Source: Allonocardiopsis opalescens (GTDB lineage: Bacteria > Actinomycetota > Actinomycetes > Streptosporangiales > Streptosporangiaceae). From it: a DNA stretch of 64,000 nucleotides. Shown here in pieces: positions 17,152 to 24,951 of the stretch (within the stretch, counting starts at the first letter, position 1; the number at the start of each line of letters is the position of its first letter). The position numbers and the translations under genes are program-made. The stretch covers positions 186,001-250,000 of the forward strand of contig NZ_PVZC01000010.1 in NCBI RefSeq assembly GCF_003002095.1, read 5' to 3'. The notes below the pieces were generated by a model. It saw only the letters and a program-made list of their open reading frames with translations, was not told the origin of the DNA and searched no databases.

Positions 17152-17874
17152 CTACCACGAATCGATGTAGTCGGTCTCCTGGCCGGCGCTCGGCCCCACG
17201 TAGATGTGGATGCCGCGGCCGGAGTAGTCCTGGAAGGTGATGCTGCCGATCTGCGGGCAGCCCGCGCCGGCCGAGGTGGGGGTGGTGTCGGCCCGGTAGA
17301 TGTCGCCGTTCACCTCGGCGAGCTGGAGGTTCCACTCGCACACGGTGCCGTTGGAGAGGGTGATCGAGAGGTCTCCGGTGGTGCCGCCCGGGTCGGTGTG
17401 CGCGGTCATGTCGGTGCCGGACATGCCGCCGACGGTGAACGGCGCGTCGTCGTACCAGACGCCGTCGTAGGACTCGGGGAAGGCGCTGGCGCTGCCGCCG
17501 CCCTGGAAGCCGGAGCCGCCGTTGTCGTCGCCGGAGTTCACCACGAAGACGATGACGCCGATCACGCCGACGACGGCGAGCACGATGGCGCCGATCACCA
17601 GGCCGATGACCAGGCCGCTCGCCCCGCCGCGCTGCGGCGGCGGGCCGTAGGGCGGCGGGGGCGGCGGGGCTCCGTAGCCCCCGCCGCCGCCGTACGGGTC
17701 GCCGCCGAAGCCGCCCTGCGGTCCGCCGAAGCCGCCGTACCCACCGCTCGGCTGCTGCCCTGCGGCGTAGGGGTCGTTGGGCGGATAGGGGTTGCTCCCC
17801 TGCCCGCCGTAGGGGTCGCCTCCCTGCCCGCCGTACGGGTCGCCGCCGTAGGGGGGCTGTGGTGGGTACGACAT
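17152..17874 (-). CDS. Tandem paralogue 2: single-TM protein with two-Cys extracellular domain
   Basis: 240 residues with the same plan as its neighbours: a Pro/Gly/Tyr-rich N-terminus (MSYPPQPPYGGDPYGGQGGD), one helix (about 101-126) and an extracellular domain. The latter has FPESYDGVWYDDAPFTVGG, GTVCEWNLQLAEVNGDIYRA, AGCPQIGSITFQDYSGRG and the end IYVGPSAGQETDYIDSW. It is closest to paralogue 3 by eye. GAAGGAG stands 8 bases before the ATG. The 65- and 58-base gaps on either side contain no obvious terminator, so the three may be one operon. Confidence 0.8.
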   Translation of the reverse strand: MSYPPQPPYGGDPYGGQGGDPYGGQGSNPYPPNDPYAAGQQPSGGYGGFGGPQGGFGGDPYGGGGGYGAPPPPPPYGPPPQRGGASGLVIGLVIGAIVLAVVGVIGVIVFVVNSGDDNGGSGFQGGGSASAFPESYDGVWYDDAPFTVGGMSGTDMTAHTDPGGTTGDLSITLSNGTVCEWNLQLAEVNGDIYRADTTPTSAGAGCPQIGSITFQDYSGRGIHIYVGPSAGQETDYIDSW

Positions 17875-17932
17875 GTCATGCTCCTTCGTTCACCGCGGCC
17901 GGCCCGCCGGGGTGCGGGCGCCGCGGGGGCGG

Positions 17933-18631
17933 CTACCAGGATTCGATGTAGTCGGTCTCGTTGCCCGCGCTCGGCCCGACGTAGATGTCGATCCCGCGGC
18001 CACCGTAGTCCTCGAAGGTCACACTTCCGACATCCGGGCAGCCGCTGGGGTTGCCGGAGACGGGAGTCGCGTCGGCGCGGTGGACCTCGCCCTGCGCCTC
18101 GGCCCACACCAGTGTCCACTCGCAGGACTGGCCGGACAACTCCATGGTGATGTCGCCCCCGGTGCCGCCGGGTTCGGTGTGCGCCTCCATGTCGGTGCCG
18201 GGCTGGCCCTGCACCGTGAAGGGCGCGTCGTCGAACCAGACGCCGTCGTAGGACGAGGGGAAGCCCTGCCCCGAGCCGCCGCCGTCAGAGCCGGAGTCGG
18301 TCTCGGTGCCGCCGGCCGGCTCGGAGGTGGTGGTGTCGGTGGAAGGCTCGGTCGGCGCCTCGGCGGTGGGGTCGGGCACGCCGTAGGTGACGCTCTCCTC
18401 CAGGTCGTCCAGCGCCTCGGCGGCGGCCTGGTTGGCGGTGTAGCTCCACCACAGGAAGCCGGCCACGGAGACGCCGACGAGCAGCAGCACCACGCCGAGC
18501 ACCAGGGTGATGATCAGGCCGGCCGAGCTCTTCTTGGGGGGCGGCGGCGGTGGCGGGGCCATGCCGTAGGGGCCGCTGGGTCCGTACTGCGGGCCGGTGC
18601 CGCCGTAGGGTCCGGGGGGTGGGTATGCCAC
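17933..18631 (-). CDS. Tandem paralogue 1: single-TM protein with two-Cys extracellular domain
   Basis: 232 residues and the most divergent of the three. The N-terminus is short (MAYPPPGPYGGTGPQYGPSG, then a run of eight prolines), the helix spans about 41-62, and a Thr/Glu/Ser-rich linker (about 85-120) precedes the shared domain. The domain shows FPSSYDGVWFDDAPFTVQG, GQSCEWTLVWAEAQGEVHRA, SGCPDVGSVTFEDYGGRG and ends IYVGPSAGNETDYIESW, so both cysteines and the aromatic C-terminus are kept. GTG start with GGAG 9 bases upstream. It lies downstream of valS but is separated from it by a strong terminator. Confidence 0.8.
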   Translation of the reverse strand: MAYPPPGPYGGTGPQYGPSGPYGMAPPPPPPPKKSSAGLIITLVLGVVLLLVGVSVAGFLWWSYTANQAAAEALDDLEESVTYGVPDPTAEAPTEPSTDTTTSEPAGGTETDSGSDGGGSGQGFPSSYDGVWFDDAPFTVQGQPGTDMEAHTEPGGTGGDITMELSGQSCEWTLVWAEAQGEVHRADATPVSGNPSGCPDVGSVTFEDYGGRGIDIYVGPSAGNETDYIESW

Positions 18632-18731
18632 GCGCTGCTCCTATTTGTCCCGCTTGTGCTGCCGTCTGTTCCGACGCGGTCCGCGCGTGGCGCGTTCCGC
18701 CGGAAGCATCACGGCCGGATCTCGCTCCCGG

Positions 18732-18760
18732 CACGGTCCGGGCGGGGCCCGGACCGTGCT
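18732..18760 (-). terminator. Terminator of valS
   Basis: GCACGGTCCGGGC (18732-18744) pairs with GCCCGGACCGTGC (18748-18760) in a perfect 13 bp stem with a GGG loop, 33 bases after the valS stop. It separates valS from the three-gene paralogue array on the same strand. Confidence 0.75.
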
Positions 18761-18792
18761 CGGCGGCCGGGCGGGAGGGCCCAGCCCGGCCG

Positions 18793-21387
18793 TCAGTCCG
18801 CCAGCCGGACCTCGACGGCCAGTTCGGCGTCGTCGGAGCCGACCAGGTCGAGGGTGCGGATCCGGCCCGCCGCGGCGACGTCGCCGGCCGCCCTGCGGAC
18901 CGCCTCGACCGACTTGCCGGTGACGACGACCCGCTCGACGTCGGCGCGCATCGACTGCTTCGCCTCGGACTTGGCCTTGCGGACGGCGCGCAGCACGGTG
19001 GAGGCGGCGCTGAGCACCGCGGGGTCGCCCGCCTGGGCGGCCGAGGCGAACTCCTCGGTGCGGGGCCAGGGCTGGGCGTGCACCGAGCCCTCCTGCCACC
19101 ACGACCAGACCTCGTCGGTGACGAAGGGCAGCACCGGCGCGAACAGGCGGTGCAGCACCGACAGCGCGATCCGCAGCGCGGCCCGGGCGGAGCCGGCCGC
19201 GGGGTCGGAGTCGTAGGCGCGGGCCTTGACCAGCTCCAGGTAGTCGTCGCACAGCTCCCAGAAGAAGCGCTCGGTGCGCTCCAGGGCCCGGGTGTAGTCG
19301 TAGCCCTCCAGCGCGGCGGTGGCGTCGTCGACGACGCCGGCCAGCTCCGCCAGCATCGCCCGGTCGATCGGCTCGGTGACGGCCTCCGGGTCGGGGGCGG
19401 CGCCGCGCACCGCCTGCTCCTCGGGGACGACGGAGAGCGCGAACTTGCTGGCGTTGAGGATCTTGATGGCCAGCCGCCGGCCGACCTTCATCTGCCCGGT
19501 GTCGAAGGCGGTGTCGGTGCCGGGGCGGCCGCTGGCCGCCCAGTAGCGCACCGCGTCGGAGCCGTGCTCCTCCAGCAGCCCGATGGGGGTGACGACATTG
19601 CCCTTGGACTTCGACATCTTCTTGCGGTCGGGGTCCAGGATCCAGCCCGACAGGGCGGCGTTGCGCCAGGGCAGGGTGCCGTGCTCGAAGTGGGCGCGCA
19701 CGATGGTGGAGAACAGCCAGGTGCGGATGATGTCGTGGCCCTGCGGGCGCAGGTCCATCGGGAAGACCCGGGCGAAGAGGTCGGGGTCGCGCTCCCAGCC
19801 GCCGGCGATCTGCGGGGACAGCGAGGAGGTCATCCAGGTGTCCATCACGTCGGGGTCGCCGGTGAAGCCGCCGGGGACGTCGCGCTGCTCGGCGCGGTAG
19901 CCCTCGGGGACGTCGGAGCTGGGGTCGACGGGCAGCGCGGACTCGTCGGGGGTGATGGGCCGGTCGTAGCGGGGCTCGCCGGCTTCGTCGAGCGGGTACC
20001 AGACGGGGAAGGGCACCCCGAAGAAGCGCTGCCTGCTGACCAGCCAGTCGCCGTTGAGGCCGCCGACCCAGTTGTCGTAGCGGGCCCGCATGTAGGGCGG
20101 GTGCCAGGTCAGCTCGGCGCCGCGCTCGACCAGGCGGGCCCGCAGCTCGTCGTCGCGGCCGCCGTTGCGGACGTACCACTGCCGGGTGGAGACGATCTCC
20201 AGCGGCTTGTCGCCCCGCTCGTAGAACTTCACCGGGTGGGTGATCGGCCGGAGCTCGCCGACCAGCTCGCCGGAGTCGCGCAGCATCGCGACGATGCGCT
20301 CCCTGGCGGTGTGGACGGTGGCGCCGGCCAGCTCGGCGTAGGCGGCGCGGCCGGACTCGGAGTCCAGGCCGCGCGGGGGGTCGGCCAGCACGCGGCCGTC
20401 GCGGCCGATGACCGTGCGGGTCTCCAGCCGCAGCTCGCGCCACCAGGTGACGTCGGTGAGGTCGCCGAAGGTGCAGATCATCGCGATGCCGGAGCCCTTG
20501 TCGGGCTCGGCCAGCGGGTGGGCCTTGACCGGGACCTCGACCCCGAAGATCGGGGTGCGGACGGTCTGCCCGAACAGCGCCTGGTAGCGCTCGTCGTCGG
20601 GGTGGGCGACCAGGGCGACGCAGGCGGGGATCAGCTCGGGGCGGGTGGTCTCGATGTGGACGGGCTCGCCGTCGGGCCGGTGGAAGGCGATGCGGTGGTA
20701 GGCGCCGGGCCGCTCGCGGTCCTCCAGCTCGGCCTGGGCGACGGCGGTGCGGTAGGTGACGTCCCACAGGGTGGGCGCCTCGGTGAGGTAGGCCTCGCCT
20801 CGGGCGAGGTTGCGCAGGAAGGCGCGCTGGGAGGCGGCGCGGGAGGCGGCGTCGATGGTGGCGTAGGTGTGCTTCCAGTCGACGGACAGGCCCAGGCGCC
20901 GCCAGGTGGCCTCGAAGGCCTTCTCGTCCTCGGCGGTGAGCCGCTCGCACAGCTCGATGAAGTTGCCGCGGCTGACCGGGACCTGGCGCGGATCACCCCC
21001 ACGCTTGTGGGGCGCAGTCTGTGCGGGCGGCTCGAAGTCCGGATCATAGGGCAGCGAGGGGTCGCAGCGCACGCCGTAGTAGTTCTGCACCCGGCGCTCG
21101 GTGGGCAGGCCGTTGTCGTCCCAGCCCATCGGGTAGAACACCGCCTTGCCGCGCATGCGCTGGAAGCGCGCGACGGTGTCGGTGTGGGTGTAGGAGAAGA
21201 CGTGGCCGACGTGCAGGGAGCCCGAGACGGTGGGCGGCGGGGTGTCGATGGAGAAGACCTCGGCCCGCTCGGCGGTGCGGTCGAAGGCGTAGGTGTCCTG
21301 CTCGTCCCATACCGCCGCCCATTTCTCCTCGAGGCCGTCGAGGGAGGGCTTGGCGGGCACGCTGAACGGGCGAGAACGGTTGGTCAT
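18793..21387 (-). CDS. valS: Valine--tRNA ligase
   Basis: 864 residues of the class I ValRS family, which charges tRNA-Val and edits mischarged threonine. The HIGH signature is HVGH at residues 59-62 (TVSGSLHVGHVFSY); the KMSKS loop is DRKKMSKSKGN near residue 590. The editing domain (about 190-390) and anticodon-binding region are present. The C-terminus is short and seems to lack the long coiled-coil arm of the Escherichia coli enzyme, as in one actinobacterial/archaeal-like ValRS form. The ATG at 21387 gives the conserved start MTNRSRPF; the open frame upstream is not homologous. No T-box leader was seen in the 116-base gap before it. Confidence 0.95.
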   Translation of the reverse strand: MTNRSRPFSVPAKPSLDGLEEKWAAVWDEQDTYAFDRTAERAEVFSIDTPPPTVSGSLHVGHVFSYTHTDTVARFQRMRGKAVFYPMGWDDNGLPTERRVQNYYGVRCDPSLPYDPDFEPPAQTAPHKRGGDPRQVPVSRGNFIELCERLTAEDEKAFEATWRRLGLSVDWKHTYATIDAASRAASQRAFLRNLARGEAYLTEAPTLWDVTYRTAVAQAELEDRERPGAYHRIAFHRPDGEPVHIETTRPELIPACVALVAHPDDERYQALFGQTVRTPIFGVEVPVKAHPLAEPDKGSGIAMICTFGDLTDVTWWRELRLETRTVIGRDGRVLADPPRGLDSESGRAAYAELAGATVHTARERIVAMLRDSGELVGELRPITHPVKFYERGDKPLEIVSTRQWYVRNGGRDDELRARLVERGAELTWHPPYMRARYDNWVGGLNGDWLVSRQRFFGVPFPVWYPLDEAGEPRYDRPITPDESALPVDPSSDVPEGYRAEQRDVPGGFTGDPDVMDTWMTSSLSPQIAGGWERDPDLFARVFPMDLRPQGHDIIRTWLFSTIVRAHFEHGTLPWRNAALSGWILDPDRKKMSKSKGNVVTPIGLLEEHGSDAVRYWAASGRPGTDTAFDTGQMKVGRRLAIKILNASKFALSVVPEEQAVRGAAPDPEAVTEPIDRAMLAELAGVVDDATAALEGYDYTRALERTERFFWELCDDYLELVKARAYDSDPAAGSARAALRIALSVLHRLFAPVLPFVTDEVWSWWQEGSVHAQPWPRTEEFASAAQAGDPAVLSAASTVLRAVRKAKSEAKQSMRADVERVVVTGKSVEAVRRAAGDVAAAGRIRTLDLVGSDDAELAVEVRLAD

Positions 21388-21503
21388 GCCCCTAATGGTA
21401 TTGCGCGCGGAGGCGCGCCCGGTGCGGTTTTCCGGCGCCTGGACGCGGGTCGGCGGCGGCGGAGGGGGCAGGCGTGGCAGGATCGGGCGGCAAGGAGGAA
21501 CCA

Positions 21504-21788
21504 ATGCGACAGAAGAACGCCGATCTGACCCTTCAGATAGCCGGCGGGCTGGCCGCGATCGCCGCGGGCTACGCGACCCGCAAACTGGTCACCGTGGTCT
21601 GGCGGAAGGCCGTGGGCAAGGAGCCCCCGTCCAACCCCGACTCACTGGAGATCGGGCTGGGCGAGGCCATCGGCTGGGCCGTGTTCACCGGTGTGGCCAC
21701 CGAGGTGGGGCGGGTGCTGGCCATCCGGGCCACCGCCAGGGCGCTCGGGCGCGGCACCGAGGTGCTGCCCGACGCCGACGAACTGTAG
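21504..21788 (+). CDS. DUF4235 small membrane protein
   Basis: 94 residues starting MRQKNADLTLQIAGGLAAIA. Two hydrophobic segments (about 9-26 and 55-75) and a conserved ATRKLVTVVWRKAVGKEPP core match the actinobacterial DUF4235 family. The start is decided by AAGGAGG 6 bases before the ATG at 21504; an in-frame upstream codon is less likely. Divergent from valS. Function unknown. Confidence 0.85.
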   Translation: MRQKNADLTLQIAGGLAAIAAGYATRKLVTVVWRKAVGKEPPSNPDSLEIGLGEAIGWAVFTGVATEVGRVLAIRATARALGRGTEVLPDADEL

Positions 21789-21867
21789 GGCCCCCGCCCA
21801 CCGCACCACCCGGCCGCCGCCACGGGCCTTTTGCGGCCCCGCGGCGGCCTGGTCGTGTCCGGGCCGG

Positions 21868-22806
21868 TTACCGGGCGCCGCCGTCCTCGATGGCGGCCGG
21901 GCCCCGGGGCAGCTCGCGAGGTGCGGGCACCGGTGCGGGCGGGGCGATGGCGATGCGGCGCAGGTCGGTGCGGACCGCCTTGCCGAGGCCGGTGGTGGCG
22001 GCGCGGTTGAGGCTGCCGCCCGCGATGGCCCCGGTCAGGTAGGGGCCGAGCGTGGTGAGATGGCGGCCGAGCACCCGCAGCAGGCGGTTGCGCAGCGCGG
22101 TCTTGGCGGCGGCGCCCAGCGCGACGCTGAGCGAGCCGGGCTGGCTGGGGTCGATGCCCCGGCGGTGCGCCCAGGACATCAGGTGGCGGCCGGTACGCTC
22201 CAGCGGCCCGCCCTGGGGGCGCACGCCGTAGACCTCGTTCAGCTCGCCCACGAGCTTGACCTCGATGGCGGCGACGACCAGGGTCTCGGCGACGATCTGG
22301 GCGGGGGCGGTGAGCAGCAGCGGCGGGGCGGTGAACTGCACGGCGGCCAGCGCGCCGCCGGCCGCGCCGACGGCGGTGGTGCCGTTGGCGGCGTTGCGGA
22401 CCAGCGCGTCGGCCAGTTCCTCGCCGGAGAGTCCCTTGTGGTGGCGGCGCAGCGTCTCCAGGTCGCGGATCTGCAGGCGGGGCGCGACCTCGTTGGCGAA
22501 GACCTCGGTGAGCCAGCGGCCGCCGGCCAGGCTCCTGGCTCCGGCGCCGCGGGCGCTGGTGGCCAGCGCCTTGGCGAGGCGGGCGATCAGCCGGCCGCGG
22601 GTGGCGGTGCTGTCGCCTTCGGTCTCGGTGAGCCGCTGGACGAGTTCGCCGACCTCCTCGGCGGGCACGACCTCGCCGCTTGCGGCCTCGTCACCGCCGG
22701 GACGCTCGGCGGCGCCGTCGGGGCCCGCCGGGCCGGCGGGTTCGGGGTCAGGGGTGTCGGGGCCGCCGCGTGCGGGCTGGTCTGCGGGTTCCGGCCGCGC
22801 TGTCAT
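21868..22806 (-). CDS. Uncharacterised membrane-associated protein
   Basis: 312 residues. About 50 acidic/Pro-rich N-terminal residues precede a helical domain with VAPRLQIRDLETLRRHHKG, a Gly/Ala-rich hydrophobic segment (GTTAVGAAGGALAAVQFTAP), IVAETLVVAAIEVKLVGELN and EVYGVRPQGG. The pattern resembles actinobacterial proteins sometimes grouped near EcsC-like families, but I cannot name it firmly. The C-terminus is Pro-rich. It ends opposite the DUF4235 gene, 80 bases away. Confidence 0.7.
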   Translation of the reverse strand: MTARPEPADQPARGGPDTPDPEPAGPAGPDGAAERPGGDEAASGEVVPAEEVGELVQRLTETEGDSTATRGRLIARLAKALATSARGAGARSLAGGRWLTEVFANEVAPRLQIRDLETLRRHHKGLSGEELADALVRNAANGTTAVGAAGGALAAVQFTAPPLLLTAPAQIVAETLVVAAIEVKLVGELNEVYGVRPQGGPLERTGRHLMSWAHRRGIDPSQPGSLSVALGAAAKTALRNRLLRVLGRHLTTLGPYLTGAIAGGSLNRAATTGLGKAVRTDLRRIAIAPPAPVPAPRELPRGPAAIEDGGAR

Positions 22807-23001
22807 GAACCTCTCCTCACGTCAGGCCGCTCCCCGCACTCGGTGCCGCCGTCCGGGCCGCGATCGGCGTCCCGGAGGGCGGCCGTCGCCGCGCGCGCCG
22901 CGACACCCCTCCCGTTTTCCTACTGATTAGTGATCGGCAATTCCCTGCGCTTCCCGCTATTTCCCCGTTGGTCCCATTCTGCCCGGGTGGTATCGGCGCC
23001 C

Positions 23002-23301
23002 TCAGGCGGCGCACTCCCGGCAGATCAGCTGCCCGCCGCGCTCTTCGGCGAGCTGGCTGCGGTGGTGCACCAGGAAACAGCGCGCGCAGGTGAACTCGTC
23101 GGCCTGCCGCGGCACCACCCGGAGGGACAGCTCCTCATTGGAGAGATCGTCCCCCGGCAACACCAGCGACTCGGCCGCCTCGTCGGGATCGACGTCGATC
23201 GCGCTCGCCGTCTTGTCGGTGCGGCGCGCCTGCAGTTCCTGCAGGCTGTCTTCGGCGAGATCGTCGTCGGTCTTGCGCGGGCTGTCGTAATCGGTGGCCA
23301 T
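23002..23301 (-). CDS. DUF4193 zinc-ribbon-like protein
   Basis: 99 residues. The acidic N-terminal half (MATDYDSPRKTDDDLAEDSL) leads to a C-terminal zinc-ribbon-like module with CARCFLVHH and CREC (four cysteines in two CxxC pairs). This is the DUF4193 family, strongly conserved in actinobacteria and usually located between the dut and suhB region genes. Role unknown; the module suggests nucleic-acid or protein binding. Confidence 0.9.
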   Translation of the reverse strand: MATDYDSPRKTDDDLAEDSLQELQARRTDKTASAIDVDPDEAAESLVLPGDDLSNEELSLRVVPRQADEFTCARCFLVHHRSQLAEERGGQLICRECAA

Positions 23302-23804
23302 TCTGCTAGCTCCATCCCCCTCGGTCCATGCCTCCTCGCGCGGGTCTAACGCTCAGGAAGCCGTTTATGTGCCCGATCCAGGCGGGAAATTCTGTCACGG
23401 GACGGGCCGCCGCTCCGCCATCCGGCCGGTTCCGCTCGTGTCACGTGTGGTTCCCGCTCCGCCGCCGCCCGGGAACGCCGTGGGGCCTGGGGATACACCA
23501 CGGCGGTGACCGGACCGCCACGCACGCGCGTACGGCCGACAAACCATTCGGCCGGGTTCGCGCCCGGGTGAGCATACCCACCAATCGGCATTGCCCTGCC
23601 CGGCTGCGTCATGTCGGCGAATACCCCCGCGTGTGGTGTTGCCCACTTTCGGACCGGGATGCCGCGCGGTTCGGCGGTGCGGGGGGTTCCGGGCCGCTCT
23701 TCGTGCGGGTGAACTCACCGTGAAAGCCGCGGTTCGGTGGTTTGGCCCAGCGCGGTCGGGGGGTAGACCGGTGAGGTTCCCTATCGGTGGTGGAAGGAGT
23801 GTGC
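23302..23804. other. 503-base divergent intergenic region
   Basis: No gene is supported between the divergent DUF4193 and 56-residue genes. A weak plus-strand promoter for the latter is possible (TTGGCC 23742-23747, 16-base spacer, TAGACC 23764-23769). The region is less GC-biased than its flanks, and I see no tRNA, riboswitch or strong terminator. Confidence 0.4.
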
Positions 23805-23975
23805 ATGGGCGAGTTCGCCGCCGAGGTGCGACTTCGGCTCAGCGAGGCGTACGCCTCCCTCGAGGCGGCCAGGGCAAATGGAGACCTGTATCTGGCCGAG
23901 GCGCGCACCTTGGACATCGAGGACCTGCGCCGCATCGCCTCGCGGCACGACATCGAGGTGCCGTGCACTCCGTGA
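23805..23975 (+). CDS. 56-residue conserved-looking small protein
   Basis: MGEFAAEVRLRLSEAYASLE continues into a charged, helical sequence (ARANGDLYLAEARTLDIEDLRRIASRHDIEVP). It is soluble, with no membrane helix or metal motif. AAGGAG 8 bases before the ATG at 23805 supports translation, and a strong hairpin follows the stop. The position between DUF4193 and suhB suggests a conserved small actinobacterial gene. Function unknown. Confidence 0.7.
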   Translation: MGEFAAEVRLRLSEAYASLEAARANGDLYLAEARTLDIEDLRRIASRHDIEVPCTP

Positions 23976-23990
23976 GGTGAGGCCGCGGCG

Positions 23991-24067
23991 CGGCCGGAGC
24001 GTCAAGGGCCGTGCTCCGGCCGCACGGGTCCACCCGGGCCCCCTCCCGCGGGCCGCGGGAGGGGGCC
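23991..24067. terminator. Convergent terminators (two hairpins)
   Basis: CGGCCGGAGC (23991-24000) pairs with GCTCCGGCCG (24013-24022). A second, longer inverted repeat, GGCCCCCTCCCGCGG (24037-24051) with CCGCGGGAGGGGGCC (24053-24067), ends one base from the minus-strand stop at 24068. Together they serve the convergent small-protein and suhB genes. Confidence 0.7.
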
Positions 24068-24913
24068 TCAGGCGCGCTGTACCGGCGCGTCGGGCTCCAG
24101 CGGCGCCAGCAGCTCCGACAGCGCCTCGAAGAGGCCGGGCGGCGCCGCCAGCAGCGTCAGGTCCTCCCCCGGCTCCCCGCCGCCGACCCGCCCGAAGCGG
24201 GCGCCGGCCTCCGCGGCGATCAGCCCGGCGGCCGCCCAGTCCCAGTAGTGCGGGCCGCGCTCGTAGTAGGCGTCCACCCGTCCGACGGCCAGTGAGCACA
24301 GGTCGGCGGCGCACGAGCCGCCGCGCCGGATGTCGCGCACCCGCGACAGCACGCCGGTGAGCAGCCGAGCCTGGTGCGCCCGCAGCTCGGGCGCGTAGGC
24401 GAAGCCGGTGGCCACCAGCGCCTGGGGCAGCTCCGGCGCCGGGTTCACCGAGATCGGCTCGCCGTTGAGCCGGGCGCCGCCGCCGCGCACCGCGGTGAAC
24501 AGCTCGGCGCGGCGCACCACGTTCACCGCGCCGGCCACCACCGCGCCGTCGACCTCCGCCGCGACGCTGACCGCCCACTCGGGCTGGTCGTAGAGGTAGT
24601 TGACGGTGCCGTCGATCGGGTCGATGATCCAGCGCACCCCGGAGCTGCCGGGCTCGGCGCTGCCCTCCTCGCCGAAGAAGCCGTCGCGGGGCCGCACCGC
24701 GCGGATCCGCTCGGTGATCAGCGCCTCGCTGGCCTTGTCCATCGCGGTGACCACGTCGGTCGGGCTGGACTTGGTCTCCAGCACGCTGACGCCGCCGGCC
24801 GCGCGCTCCCCGGCCAGCATCGCGCCGGCCTCGGCGGCCACCGCGGCCGCCAGGTCGAGCAGCTCCTGGGCGCCGGGCCGCTTCGGCCCGGCCGCTCCGG
24901 TGTCGGTACTCAT
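24068..24913 (-). CDS. suhB: Inositol monophosphatase family protein
   Basis: 281 residues of the Mg2+-dependent, Li+-sensitive phosphatase family. Metal and catalytic signatures are GFFGEEGS, WIIDPIDGTVNYLY and HYWDWAAAGLIAAEAG. In actinobacteria these enzymes dephosphorylate inositol-1-phosphate for mycothiol and phosphatidylinositol synthesis, although substrate varies between paralogues. GGGGGAGA precedes the ATG. The start is 38 bases after the stop of the S9 peptidase gene, so it may lie at the end of a hemH-peptidase-suhB transcript. The symbol is by family and position. Confidence 0.88.
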   Translation of the reverse strand: MSTDTGAAGPKRPGAQELLDLAAAVAAEAGAMLAGERAAGGVSVLETKSSPTDVVTAMDKASEALITERIRAVRPRDGFFGEEGSAEPGSSGVRWIIDPIDGTVNYLYDQPEWAVSVAAEVDGAVVAGAVNVVRRAELFTAVRGGGARLNGEPISVNPAPELPQALVATGFAYAPELRAHQARLLTGVLSRVRDIRRGGSCAADLCSLAVGRVDAYYERGPHYWDWAAAGLIAAEAGARFGRVGGGEPGEDLTLLAAPPGLFEALSELLAPLEPDAPVQRA

Positions 24914-24951
24914 GGTCTCCCCCGTTTCGTCGTCGGCCGCCGGTTACCCGC

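Noticed and set aside
21388-21503. T-box leader before valS
   Set aside because: The gap is only 116 bases, shared with a divergent gene, and lacks the conserved T-box sequence and specifier-loop structure.
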